From NCBI GenBank assembly GCA_036186865.1, contig AP025045.1, positions 12,509,360 through 12,573,359 on the forward strand: DNA of 64,000 bases, in the 5' to 3' direction. The notes under the pieces were generated by a model. The model saw only the letters and a list, made by a program, of their open reading frames with translations, was not told the DNA's origin and did no database searches. Origin of the DNA: Eustoma russellianum (lineage: Eukaryota > Streptophyta > Magnoliopsida > Gentianales > Gentianaceae). Made by a program: the position numbers and the translations under genes. Positions 45,036 to 57,494 of this stretch are shown in pieces (within the stretch, counting starts at the first letter, position 1; each line of letters starts with the position of its first letter).

Positions 45036-48000
45036 TGTACCCCGACGAAAAGTCGTATTGTACTTGAGACTGTATGAATGAATTAATGAAAGGATGGATT
45101 CTTCAAGTACATTTTATTAAATTTATCACGAATGCTTTAATTAATTCTCCTTAAGTAAGTTTCATAAATAATGGAAATGACAAGAGTATGTCTTATGAAG
45201 TATGTTAGATGACAATTTTACCCTCCCAAGATTATTCATAATCTCGGCCCTAAGAGTATTGGGGATATTAAATAGGGTTTCTTTTACAAACAACTAACCC
45301 CTAATAGTCTTAGAAAAGCAAGCATGAAAAGTTCAAACTAGTATTTAGTATCCCACTAAATAGGAGTAAAAAGGTAAAAAGGGAAAAAGGGTTACTTTTT
45401 CCCCACTAAGCCGCCGGGTAAAAGGGGGGCAATTAGGAGGCAACCTTTTGTTAAAAAGGCCAACTACTCGCTTTAATTGCTTACTAAAGCAATAATATAG
45501 AGTAGTTATGCATGAAGTAGTCACAATATGATATTATTATAAGGATGGGTAACTCACTAAAAGTTCCCATTAAAACGGTGGGATACATGGAATGAGGGAA
45601 CTAGGGATCAACTTTACCATCAACTTTTCTTCAACTACCTAGTAGCTTTTCCCTTAAACACTCTTAAAGGTGACTAAAGCATGATGGAGCATACTAATGG
45701 CCCCTAACCGCAGGTTTTAACCATGGCGCAATCAGGAGACATTTTAAACCTTACCATAGTTACTTTATGCTAACTACAACTCAAAAGTAACTCAAGTTAG
45801 CAAGAAAGTAACCCTAGTATGCAATAGTAACTAAAGTTAGCAAGGAAAATTCTATTTTCTTCCTTAGGCTTCCAATGGCTAAACACTTAGCCTTTGAAGA
45901 GAAATTCATCTCCAAGAATTCTAGAGTTTCTCTTATACTCAACCACTCAAGAACTCACAAAGAACAAAAGAACCAAGAACTCCTCCTTCATCTCACACGG
46001 CCAACATTGAGCCAAGGAGATCTAAGAATCATTCAAGTTCAAGTTTGGGCTAGGTGAGTTATATTCTAAACTCCTTAAGTGAATTCTATACAACACATAG
46101 TGAAGCTCATAATATATCCTCTTTTCTTGTGAAAACCGTGAGGAGAAGATTTTCAAAGTGCTAAGAGAGATTAGCTTCTTGGTGGGTTAGAATCATCTCA
46201 ACCTCCATTCAAGATTCAATTTGGTATGACCATCTAGCCTCAAACTAAGTTGTATTGTGTGTTCAAATAGAGGCTAACAAATATTTCTACCCCTAAAATC
46301 GTGTATGATAGGAAGGGGTTGGAGGAAGCATTACTTTGTTCAACAAGTTTCAAGCAAGATTTAAGATCCAAAAAGGCAAGTACACTATAAATACTCTTGA
46401 CTTGTGTGTGAAAGTATATGCTTGAATGTCTAGCTATCATTAAGATTTAATCTTAGATGGAGAATATTAAGCTTGAAACATGGAAGTTTAGTGTTCCTTA
46501 AGAATGGTGACTTGCATGTGTGAAATTCCCCCAAAGATGAGTTCTTTGCTTCCTTTGAATGTGAATATGTTGCATATCTATGATAAATGGGGTAAATTTC
46601 TCTTCCTCACCATGTAAAAGGGACGGTGGGGGAGGGGGTTATGGTTGAACAATATTTCGTGAGAAATAATATGTTTTGGGAGGTGAAAGATACATGGAAA
46701 TTGTATGTTTGAATGTTTTATTGCTTAGATGCGTTATGTTCATTAGGAAAATGAAATATAGGCCCTTTTCATGTATAAGAACGGGCTGTTTGGGGGGTTA
46801 GGTAGTACCTAGGTTAGTTATGCCAAAGGTAGATTTTATTATGTACAAAATGTGCTATGTCAAATTGTGCTATGTGTTATCTTCAAAACCGTTATTGAAG
46901 TGGTTGTATGTAGCTTTTAGAATATATTAGAACCTGTAATGTTTATGTTAAGAAGTGTATTTGATGGTTAGTAAGCTATTTTAGAAGAATAAGTGTAGTT
47001 AGTACACATTTAGCAAGAAAAGTGACAAACAGGAAAATTACTGGAACATGGCACATTCATGTGACATATTGTAAGACTCAAAAATGGACCCTAGAAATGT
47101 GAAAATTGGCTAATTCTTGGTAGGATTCTAGAATTATGTGTTTATTAAATATACAAGTTGGAATTTTGGAAAAAGGACTTGTGGTTTATTTATAATAGAA
47201 TTTTTAATGAAGGCTGGTCATTCCAGATTCTGCATGTACCTATCTTTAGAAAAATAATTAGATGACCACCTTAAACCCATTGGATTGCTCTGGAATTTTG
47301 ATGGTAAACCCTTAAGACATATATGAACATATCCATGTGAATAAATCCACTTGTAACCACCATTTTAAGGGTTAACAACTGAGTTGAAGTTAACGGTACA
47401 AAACTGGAAAGCAGGACAGAATTATGGCAAGAGTTGTGAGGCCTTATTATTATGAATTTGGACTCATATTGGTTATTGGGCTTATGAATATTACTTATTG
47501 GTAAGTCCCTTATGCTTTTCAGGTATTGGCCCAAAATAAATAAGTTTTTAGGCTTTAAGCAAGGTAACAACTGGCCACTATGTTGTTGAATCCAGCAGCA
47601 CCTGTTTTGGTAATTTAATGATTTGAGTGTTCTATATGTCCTGTAACGTTACAAAATTTTTACGCCATTTAGATAAGACTCCATTATGTGTATGTATGTC
47701 ATCCGATCATGAGAACATGTCGAAATTATGAGATTTGAGGCCACATGAACAGAACGTTAAATTCTGGAAATTTTTCCAGCTTATGAAATAAGACATGATG
47801 AGTATTATGTGATGCATCTAGCCATGAGTTCCATGTTGCACGTCATACATTACATCATCATCCTTTGCATGATTTATGACACCGATTTTATGACAAAGAA
47901 CGATGAAAAAGCGCTTTCAAAGAAAAGATTTCAGTTTTGAAAATAACGATTTCCATTGGTACCATTAATTCTGGCCAGCATAACCCGATACAGATCCGGG

Positions 48001-48979
48001 GTTAATTGATCTGTCGATGATATGACCGTAAAGGCCCAGAGAGAATAGACCTGGTTATGATGATTATGGTCGTACAGGCCCGGAAAGAATAGACTTGATA
48101 ATGATGATTTATAACCGTACAGGCCCAGAGAGAATAGACCTGATGACGATGATTGATGGTATGTCTGTTTTCAGATCCCGACATAGTAGATCTGAAGAGA
48201 ATGTATGACCGCCTCAGATCCGGATATAATAGATCTGAATACTCACTCCTCTCGTTTTATTTACGATGATGTTTAGAAAGAAAGATTGAAAGAACTTGTT
48301 CTTCTTTTTATCATGGCACATCGCATATACATACGCATATATATGGCATTTTGTATGGCTAGTTGAATAACTGATGTACTATCACTTAGGCTATGATGAT
48401 ATGTTTTGATATCCCCTAAGTTAGGATCTAATAGGATTCCTCATCTCTTAAGTTATGATCTTATGTCCTTACGAATGATGAAGTGAAAGTCTGCTACGTT
48501 ACAAATCCAAACTTTTTGGGGTTTTGGTTCTTGTGTGTACTTTCCATTTAATTCATGATTATGTATGGTTTACTTGCTGGCGACGTTGTCACTCACCCTA
48601 TTATTTTTCCTCCCAGAGCCTGCAGGAATTAGAGTCGAATGGATCGAGCACGAGCCTAGGGTCCCCTATCCATAGGCGTGCGAGAGAGGAAAGCTACAAG
48701 ACTTAGTGTGATGACTTATGTTTGATGAACTTATGATGGGATTTGAAGTTGGACATCTCTTTTATTTTGGTGGACTTTGATGTAGACAATGTTACGAATA
48801 TTCGGCATGTTTTTATTTTAAAGTTTTTATTCTGCCTCTATTTTGCTTACTTGATGATGTGTAAGAGGAAAAGTCCATTTCGTCATGGATGCGATGTGAT
48901 ATGAACCAACGCCTGGTACTCTCCGTAGTGAAGTACAGCGAGCGCATCGTACGCGGGCGAGCCGGTGCGGGGCACTACA
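45036..48979 (+). repeat. Gypsy-2 3' LTR
   Basis: 3944 bp, ending GGGGCACTACA where the 5' LTR ends GGGGCGCTACA. It is collinear with 35931-39899 with scattered substitutions and small indels, including a 17-bp loss near 46138. It holds the 3' copy of the tandem array (about 48025-48240). No gene is supported. Confidence 0.95.
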
Positions 48980-50844
48980 ATGATCCCCTCACTAGATAAA
49001 TTCTAGAATCCATTCATGTGAAGTTTAATGAATTTGGTGAGATTGATAAAGATAAAGAATATGACGATGATTTTGAATTAAAACCCGTGTTGAATGATGA
49101 TGATGGAACGCATGATATACTAGATACGCATGACACACTAGAAATGCATGATCATTTAGAAATGCATGAGAACGTAGAAAATAATCAACCAAGATGGCAT
49201 GGATATCACCCACACGATCTCATTATAGGCGATATCACTCACGGTGTGCGACCACGTAGAAGAATAAATCCGGGTGAAATAAATCAATTTCATGCCATGA
49301 TATCCGAAATTGAACCTAAAAATGTGCATGATGCTTTGAGTGATTCTTCTTAGATTGATGGTATGCATGATGATCTTAATCAATTTTTTAGAAAGGATGT
49401 ATGAGATTTAGTGCCACGACCATAAGATAAGACTATAATAGGCACAAAGTGGGTGTTTAGAAATAAAATGAATGAAGATGGAAAAGTTGTTAGAAACAAA
49501 GCTAGACTTGCAGCACAAGGATATAATCAAGAAGAAGGAATTGATTATGATGAAACATTTGCACCCGTAGCACGTTTAGAAGCCATACGACTTTTACTTG
49601 CTATTGCTTGCATGAAAGATTTTAAACTCTATCAAATGGACGTGAAAAGTGCATTCTTAAATGGATTTATATAAGAAGAGGTATACGTGAAACAACCACC
49701 CGGTTCTGAAGATTTGAAACATCCCGATCACGTGTACAAACTAAAGAAGGCACTATACGGTCTAAAGCAAGCACCTAGAGCATGGTATGATCGTTTTGCT
49801 ACTTTCCTTTTAGAAAATGGTTTTAAAAGAGGCACTATAGATAGTACTTTATTTTTAAAACAAGATAAGTCGGATTTACTAATTATTCAAATTGATGTTG
49901 ATGACATCATTTTCGGCTCCACTTCTCATAAACTTGTTGAAGATTTCGAAATTTGCATGAAATTGGAATTTGAAATGTCTATAGTTGGTGAATTAAATTA
50001 CTTTCTTGGCTTGCAGATTAAATAAACGAGTAAAGGCATCCACATAAGCCAAGCTAAATATATAAATGATATGATTAAAAAGTTTAATTTTGACAATTTA
50101 AAACCATCACCCACCCCTATGAGTGTCACAACTAAATAAGATAAAGATGAACATGGTAAGGATTTTGATAATGCCTTATATAGATCTATGATTGGCTCTT
50201 TGCTATATCTTACTGCTAGTAGGCCTGATATCATGTTCAGTATATGTATGTGTGCACGTTTTCAAAGTCAACCAAAGGTGTCTTACTATAATGCCGTGAA
50301 AAGAATATTCCGATATATTAAGCACACACCCACCTTAGGCATTTGGTATGATAAAGATTGTGAATTTAACTTACATGCCTATACTGATGCAGATTATGGT
50401 GGCTGTAAAATAGATAGGAAAAGCACAAGGGGCACTTGTCAATTTATAGGAAATTCTCTTATTTCATGGTTTTTTAAAAAGCAAGCAAGCGTAGCTTTAT
50501 CTACTACTCAAGCTGAATACATGGCACTTAGTCTTTGCTGCACACAATTACTATGGCTAAAACAACAACTTTCTAACTTTGGGATTATAGTAAATCGGAT
50601 CCCTATATACTGTGATAGTATGAGCGCCATCAACTTATCTAAGAACCCCGTGCTACACTCTAAGGCCAATCATATAGAAGTACACTATCACTTCCTTTAT
50701 GATCACGTAAATAATGGTGATATTGTCATAGATCACGTATACAATGAGACACAAGTAGCTGACATCTTCACTAAAGCATTAAATCAAGCCACGTATGAAA
50801 ATCTTCATTCTAAATTAGGCATGATTTCTGCTGATTTGATTTGA
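48980..50844 (+). pseudogene. SIRE-like integrase tail, reverse transcriptase and RNase H
   Basis: The polyprotein resumes after Gypsy-2 with DPLTR, a TAG, then ESIHVKFNEFGE. The acidic linker and RRRINPGEINQFHAMISEIEP follow. RT runs 49440-50025 (GTKWVFRNKMNEDGK … ETFAPVARLEAIRLLLA … YGLKQAPRAWYDR). Its catalytic box reads IDVDDIIFGS, where copia has YVDD: Tyr is Asp, while both Asp residues are kept. RNase H (50370-50830) has ADYGGCKIDRKSTRGTCQF, ALSTTQAEYMALS, HIEVHYHF and VADIFTKAL. In-frame TAA/TAG codons occur near 49405, 49428, 49672, 50023 and 50138; otherwise one frame is held to 50844. Confidence 0.9.
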
Positions 50845-51064
50845 TTGTCTTTCCATATTTACATGCATTTTTGATTGACTTTCCAAAATAAAGGGGGAGA
50901 GAATGCATGATTTAAGGGGGAGAGAGAGATTGATTGCACAAATCAAGGGGGAGAAAATTCGAAATTTGAAATTCAAATTTCGAATTTGTGCATGATTGGA
51001 GGGAGAGCGATAAAATTTAAATCATGATCATAGGTTATTTTGTAAATCATCAAAAGGGGGAGAT
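50845..51064 (+). promoter_or_regulatory. Serial polypurine tracts before the SIRE-like 3' LTR
   Basis: Four purine runs built on AAGGGGGAGA occur at about 50890, 50916, 50945 and 51054. The last (AAAAGGGGGAGAT) directly precedes the LTR start TGTAGAG at 51065 and is the likely priming site. A 13-bp-armed palindrome lies at 50957-50985. No envelope-like ORF fits here. Confidence 0.75.
50957..50985. repeat. Palindrome between purine tracts
   Basis: Arms attcgaaatttga and tcaaatttcgaat (13 bp, perfect) around aat. It sits just after the third purine tract and could fold into a stable AT-rich stem. Confidence 0.85.
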
Positions 51065-54000
51065 TGTAGAGAAAAAGGGGTTTGAGTGATTACAAAATGC
51101 ATGATTTAAATAACGTGTATCAAAGAAATGCATGACATATTTTATGACATGACACGTTTTTGCATAAAACTTGCCTTATATAGTTCATATATAATGTTGT
51201 CGTACTAACTAGCCATGATGCTTTAAAGCTTATATCAAATGGCAAGCATTTGTTGTGTTTGAACTATTTTCAGGTGCTATCATTAATGAACTAAACTAGT
51301 TCATTAAGTGAAGTACTTAGTTAAATCAACTAAGTAGTTCATTAAAGGAAGCTATATTTGGAAAAGACACAAAGACAACAAATTAAAGAATGAAAAGTCT
51401 TCTTCTCCCTCATACTACACGTTTTTAACATATATATATATATTCAGATTTTTTATAAAAAGGCACATACACATATATTCTAACGTACTACCGACACGCT
51501 ATATATTTTACGAACGTATGTTAATGTCACACTACTATATTTACCTCATATTTATGAGTATATTCAAGTCTTATATCATATGATATAAGTCATGGTGATG
51601 ACAAATTTATTACGACACGTTAAAAGGTTCTAAACCAAAAATTGTTGTATCGGGTGAATACCGAAACTTCGCCAACATGTCACGTACTTGCCATATATAG
51701 ATGGCCAGCCTCTATGCTTCAAAAATGGCCACAAATTTCGTGGACAGCCATAAAATCATTCCATATTGGCACAGACAAATCACCCCAAATTAATGCCAAA
51801 TTGTGAAGATTCCAAATTCAATTTTTGTCACATGTTGGGCGCCACTTTAAATCAGCCATAATTGCTGAATATTAAAGTTTAATTTATGTATATTATGTGT
51901 AACATAATATATATAACATGTTCAAAAAGTTGGAATTTAATTGGAGAAAAATCGGGTAATCGACAAACGTCGAAAATTCGGTTTTCTACGAACACGACAC
52001 ATGGAACATTTTTGGCATGGCATATAACATGTATCTAGACAATTTTTACATGCTCTATACATTTTAAAGTGTTCTAGAAAAATCAATTAAGGGCTGATTG
52101 GAATATACCATGTGTGTATAATTATATGTGCACTATTTTACAAAGTTTGCAAAAATAAATTCAACACATGTTCAAGTTCATCATCACACGCCTATCTTAG
52201 ATTGATGAAGCATATGTGGAGCTTTGTTGGCATCTTGATTGGCCATGAATGAAGCATACAATGTTGGTGACATAAAGAAAGGAGCTATACAAGGTAACAT
52301 TTCAAACTTTGTCACATTTGTAACACATGCTGAAAATTCAGCATGTGTTGATTAGAGCTGGCCGAATTTTAGCTACTACATGAGCCATATTTACTATTTT
52401 GAATTATATGAATTGATTGAAAGATAGTATGACAATGGTTTGAACATATTATGGAAATAATCAAGTGATATTTTCAAATATCACACATGCTGAAAATTTC
52501 AGCATGTGTCTAATGCACTTGGCCGATTTTATGGCCTTCTTGGTGACTAATTTTTATTCCAAACTTATTAGGAATTTTATGTACTAAATGATGATTGATT
52601 TCTTTTTTATTTTCAAGGAATTAATCAAATGCAAACTTGGCAACAATTTGAATAAAGTGTGAATATTACACATGCAGAAATTTCAGCATGTGGAGAAGCA
52701 TGATGGCCAAATTCTTTGATGGAAAATGGAGATATTTGTCTTGCTAATTATGTGGAATTGTTATGTGGTTTATGGCAACACTTTTATGCCTAATTGGCAC
52801 ATGTTTTGAAGGATTATTTTCAGATTTATCTAGTCATCAAATGATGACAACTTCCATCCAATCAATAAGTGTCAAGTAAGCAAGAGCTTAATGATCATCC
52901 AGTGAGGAGTTGCCAAGTAAGCAAGAAAATGTCACAATGATGCAATATACTCTTCCAAGGACTTAGAAGATAATTTTCAAGAGGGAGAGAAGGCAAGAGG
53001 GGGCGGCCACTATGGATAAAAAGGAAAGAAGAGAGCAAACAAAATACAAGACAAGTCTTGCAAATTCAAGTGCTAAAAACGTTTTTCATCTCCTTCTTTC
53101 TACACTTCTTTCTTTCTTATCTCTAAAAGCCTATTGTATTCATATTCATACATCTTGAATAGGCTTCTTACATACCACCATATACTCTTTATTGTTGTAA
53201 AAGATTGATCAAGGTGTGATCAATCTTGCATTCGCAAGGTGGTGGTGTTCGTGATCGTTGTAATCGTTTACAAGGTTTGTAAAGGGTTGGAGTTGGTGTG
53301 TAACTCCATCAACCCTGTGTGGTAAGGTGTTATTTGTGTTTTGTGATTAGTGCTAACTGAGGAAGGTGTCCTCGAAGACTGGAGTAGGTTGATTTAACCG
53401 AACCAGTATAAAATTTCTTCTGTTCTTTACTTTCAGCACTTACTTTCAGTTTCCAGCACAGTGCATCAATTTTGTCACGTTCTTAAAAATAGTAAACGAA
53501 TTTCAAAAATCATGAAACTTTCAGAAAACATAGACACACGTCCTAAGGCTCTTTTGGCACAAGTTTCAACCCTTTTGGACAAGTATAAGTCATCCAAACA
53601 TCTAAAGTTTTGAAACTAGTGCAGTCTGATTTTTAGACTTGCAAAGGTTGAGGCTTTGAACGTATTTGACTAACTTCCCAAAAGAATTTTTCAAAACATT
53701 TTCAACCCAATTAAATAAACCTAAAAAGGATTTAGTCACAAAATTTTCAGAGAATTTGGAGTTACGGTTAAATAGAAATTAATTTTTCAAATCAGACTAC
53801 CGTTGTTGGCAGATTTGTGCAATCTGACCATCAACGATTTTTAAAGGGTTAAAGGTTGAATTGTAATCTGAAATTTTTAGGAGATACTCAGAACATCTGA
53901 GACTAAGATCTCTCCAAATTTCAGAATTTTTGAAGACCTGTAACCTAGTTTTCAAAACGTTTCAAAACAGGTCCTCAAAACAGAAACTGTTTTCAGAAGT

Positions 54001-54089
54001 TGGATTTTTGGTTTAAAACAATTTTAAAAACCACATTTTTCGCACCCACTATTCAACCCTCCTTCTAGTGGTGCCTTGCAGATCCTACA
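51065..54089 (+). repeat. SIRE-like 3' LTR, uninterrupted
   Basis: 3025 bp, TGTAGAGAAAAAGG to CAGATCCTACA. It is the only intact full copy of this LTR in the window and serves as the reference for the others. It contains the palindrome at 51570-51589, hairpins at 52322, 52483 and 52670, and the promoter-like block near 53010. No gene is seen. Confidence 0.95.
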
Positions 54090-54900
54090 AAATTCACATT
54101 CATCACACAAAAGGTTGGTGGTAGACTCCAATGACTCATATGAAGGAGTTGCACTTCTAGTTTGAAAGTTTAGAAGGATAGCAACAAGAAAAAAAAATCA
54201 TGCAAGGAGGGTGAAAAAGATATTTGGAATTTCATCCCTGATGAAACTTTTTTAGTTAAGGAGAGTGTTTTTCAAAAGTTCACTCAAGGATAAAGAATTG
54301 GGCAAAAATTATTATAGGTGTGGTTGTCCAGGTCACTTCATTATAGATTGCCACGTCAAAGAGCTGCAAAAGAAGCATAAGAAAGTCTTTTCTCAAAAGA
54401 AGAAAGCTTTAAATATGGAAATAACCACGTGTGATGATCTTCTTTTCTAATCGAAAGGAAAAGAAAAATAAAGGCAAGGATGTTGGACTCGCTGATACAA
54501 TCTATGATCATGAAGAGCAACATACTTGTCTCTTCGTTATCAAAGATGATCTTGATGTACTCAAACTAAATGGAATGGCTGAAGAAGGGGCAAGAAAAAG
54601 GCTTATGGACAATAGATGTTCCACACATATGCCGGGAGACAAAACTTTGTTCACCAAGGTCAAAATCCAAGATGGTGGAAAAGTGCACTTTGGAAGTGGA
54701 AAAACCAAATCGTTGGACATGGAAAAATCGGTAAATCCTTTTTTACTATAAGTAATGTACTATATGTAGAAGGGCTCAAGTATAATTTGATAAGTGTTAG
54801 CCAACTACGCGATGCTAATTTTCAATTTGAATTTGCTAAAACAAAATGTGTTGCAAAAAAGAATAGTGGAGTTGTTTTTTAGACATTAAGGAAAAATGAT
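54090..54900 (+). pseudogene. Copia relic: gag zinc knuckle and protease
   Basis: This continues the gag interrupted at 16591. The first 170 bp keep no clear domain. At 54265-54450 the knuckle YYRCGCPGHFIIDC has Tyr for the first Cys. The protease follows at 54590-54750: MDNRCSTHMPGD stands where LDSGCSRHMTGD is usual, so the catalytic DSG has become DNR. KYNLISVSQLRD at 54780-54815 is the end of protease. Several frame changes occur. Confidence 0.75.
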
Positions 54901-55820
54901 GTTTATAAGTTTAGCTCACTTGATTTGATTTCTTAAAAGGTTTCGTTCCTAGTTGCCGAAACTGATTTGACTCGACTATTGCATAAAAAGTAAAAAGTCC
55001 AAGGTGTTTTAAAATGAAATTTCGAAAATCATGGCTTATGTGACACTTGTCAAAAGACAAAGCTTGTTAAAACAAGTTTTAAGCTAAAAAGTGAAGTCTC
55101 CACTACCAAATCTCTACAATTGCTTCATATAGATTTATATATGGATATTGGTACGACAAGGTTAAGTGAAAAATATTACACCTTTATGGTGGTAGATGGC
55201 TGCACTAGGTTTACTTGGGCTATTTACCTAGCTAAAAAGAATGGTGCATGCTAAGATTTCATTAAGATTTATAAGATATTAGACAACTTAAAAGAATACA
55301 ACATCCAGAAAATTATGAGTGATAGAGGTGGAGAATTTGATAGTGAATTATAAGAATTTTTTGTATCCAAAGGATGTGGACATGATTTCTTGGATCTTAG
55401 AACTCCTCAACAAAACGGTGTTGCAGAAAGAAAAAAATATAAATTTTCAAGAAACAAGTAGAGCTATGCTAAATGAGTTTGAATTGCCTATGTACTTTCC
55501 AACCAAAGTGGGCAATACCGATTTTTATGTGATAAATAGAGTTTATTTGAGACCATCTTTCAAAAAAGACTCCTTATAACTTCGGAAAGGAAGAGTATAA
55601 AACATTGGCAAGGCATTTAGCTGTAAGTGTCTTATACTTAACACCAAAGGTAACTTAGACAAGCTCGATCTCAAAGCAGATAAGTAAATATGTATGGGAT
55701 ATGCAAACAATAGAAAGACATATAGAGTGTACAATAAAAAATGCATGAGTGTTAAGTTTAGTGAATCTCTTGATGATGAACCAAAGCTTACAAAAGTCTT
55801 ATGCTTTACTTCCTAATATT
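54901..55820 (+). pseudogene. Copia relic: integrase
   Basis: A decayed zinc region (DTCQK-like, about 55028-55050) is followed by the core. The second Asp is in MSDRGGEFD (55314-55340). LRTPQQNGVAERK (55398-55436) holds the Glu. The C-terminal part (NRVYLRPSF at 55534-55560) follows. Stops are frequent. The same segment occurs on the minus strand at 63235-64000. Confidence 0.75.
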
Positions 55821-56149
55821 ATTTGACTCTTTGTACCCTCTCTTTTAGTGCTATTTCCACAGGTTCTCTTTCTTTCTTGAAAGGATGATCCTGAAGAAAG
55901 TGATGTAGTTCAAGTAAGTCACATAGCAAATCTTTATAATACACCAAAATGAGATTTTTCTTTTGTGGATCTTAGAATTGAATCACTTGAAAGTGAACCT
56001 CTCCAATATAAAAGAAGAAGAAGAAGTAAAAGGTGACACTTCAAATTTGTCGAATTTATTTAAATATAAGAAAGATCACCCAAAACAATTAATCTTAGGT
56101 GAAACAAGTCAAGGGATGGTGATACAAAGAAAAATTTCATGAAAGTGCC

Positions 56150-56450
56150 TTTATTTCACAAGTTGAGTCTAAAAACATAAAAGAAGTCATCACTGATAAA
56201 GATTGGATGATGGCTATACAAGAGGAGCTAAATCGATTTGAAAGAAGTGGTGTTTGGGAGTTAGTTTCTAAACCTAATGATCATCCTACTAGTGAAACTA
56301 AGTATGTATTTAAAAATCAGATGGATGACCAAGGAAAAATTGCAAGGAACAAAGCTAGATAGTAGCACAATGATATAATAAAGAAGAAGAAATTGACTAT
56401 GATGACCTTTGCTCCCATAGCAAGATTGGAAGCTATTAGAATGCTTTCTG
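56150..56450 (+). pseudogene. Copia relic: start of reverse transcriptase, truncated
   Basis: KDWMMAIQEELNRFERSGVWELV (spread over 56202-56270), then ETKYVFKNQMDDQGKIARNKAR and APIARLEAIRML (ending 56450). The coding match stops abruptly at 56450, where TGTAAGGCCCGTG begins. The catalytic YVDD and RNase H are missing. Confidence 0.75.
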
Positions 56451-57494
56451 TAAGGCCCGTGACAATCACTCTAGAGAGGAGGAGGTGAATAGAGTGTTGG
56501 CTGATTTTGCAGAATTTTCTTATTTTAGCTCACTCCAACGCAAATGCTCTCCAAATCAATAAAGAACGCGATGAGAGATAATGAAATAAGACACACGATA
56601 TAGTGGTTTGAATCTAAATGATTCTACTCCACTATCACTTTGTTTCCTATGGATTTTAAACAGCAACTCTTCTTATTTCTTTCAATAAGAACAAGAACAA
56701 CAATACTTACGCTAACAACTAGTGTAAGCGAACAACAACAATAGCTTTTTGCATAAAGCACCTTTGTGCAACAACAACAACACCAACTATGAGTAAGAAC
56801 AATTCCTTGCTTCTTCACAACTCCAACAATGTTCTATCAAAGAGCTTTCACATAGTAGGTTTTGAGAAATAGTGGGGTTTAAACTTTCTAGCTAGTCTAA
56901 GAACAATTAAGAGATTAAGTATGTATAGTTTCTCTTGTGTTACACTCTCACAATTTACAACAATGAAGAGCAAGCAATAAGAGCTTAATAAGTCTTAAGC
57001 ACTTTTGCACTATTGATAGCTATTTACAACAATGAAAAATGAAACTTAACGAGGGCTTACATGTCTCATCTAAGCTGCTTCAATATATAGAGGATGTGAG
57101 CCATGTTTTTGCAGCCTCCCTCAAGTCTTCAACTTATCACAAGTCTTGACAGTGTCCAAAAATGTTCAGCCACCCTATAGTTTGATTTGATGCTCCAAAG
57201 CCACCTTATAATATCTTAGACATGTTCATAATAGTCAACAAAGCATGATGTATGTCAGGGAAAAGTCCATAAGAAATTTGAGCAAAATTGTAGAGAGAAA
57301 ACATTTTAAATCTCCCTTGGATTTTGTTCCAACGGTCATAAAAATTTGAACATTGGATGCCATCAATCGATCGATGTTTCCATGTTGAGAGATCTATGTC
57401 TTCCAGCAAGGTTTCAATTGCACCTTACATACATCGATCAATCAATGTCTTATTATTAACATATCAATGTCTTCCAGCGATACGCCAGCATTCA
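56451..57494. other. Unassigned sequence between copia relic and LINE ORF1
   Basis: It begins TGTAAGGCCCGTGACAATC, with 'gagaggaggaggtgaatagagtg' just inside, which looks like an LTR start, but I cannot find the matching end. CAA/AAC-rich stretches lie at 56690-56790. The last part (57137-57494) is probably the LINE 5' untranslated region and holds two loosely repeated 'atgtcttccagc' blocks (57397 and 57466). No gene is supported. Confidence 0.4.

Larger units (their letters stand above)
35931..48979 (+). mobile_element. Gypsy-2: Ty3/gypsy chromodomain (Tekay/Del-like) element, forward strand
   Basis: 13,049 bp, flanked by attat (35926-35930) and atgat (48980-48984), a 4/5 target duplication. 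LTRs are 3969 and 3944 bp, TGTACCCCGACG to GGCGCTACA/GGCACTACA. Order is PBS, gag, protease, RT, RNase H, integrase, chromodomain, PPT. It is a sister subfamily of Gypsy-1 in the opposite orientation. It interrupts the SIRE-like polyprotein between the integrase C-terminus and the RT linker. Both intron-like insertions of Gypsy-1 are present at identical positions. Confidence 0.95.
16592..54089 (+). mobile_element. SIRE-like Ty1/copia retrotransposon, interrupted by two gypsy elements
   Basis: The span is 37.5 kb, or about 11.4 kb once the two gypsy elements (18447-31446 and 35931-48979) and their target duplications are removed. LTRs are about 3.06 and 3.03 kb. Order is LTR, Met-tRNA PBS, gag, protease, integrase, RT, RNase H, several purine tracts, LTR. 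Long LTRs, this gag type and the repeated purine tracts fit the SIRE/Maximus group. No envelope-like ORF is seen after RNase H (only 220 bp before the 3' LTR). Flanking 5-mers gcatt and aaatt agree at three of five positions, so the target duplication has decayed. The coding region carries stops and frameshifts. Confidence 0.9.

Noticed and set aside
50845..51064. Envelope-like ORF of the SIRE group
   Set aside because: Only 220 bp lie between RNase H and the 3' LTR, with no long frame on the plus strand.
57126..57135. tcttcaactt as LINE target duplication with 63238-63247
   Set aside because: A 10-bp match over 6 kb in AT-rich DNA is suggestive, but neighbouring bases disagree and the LINE 5' end is not otherwise defined.
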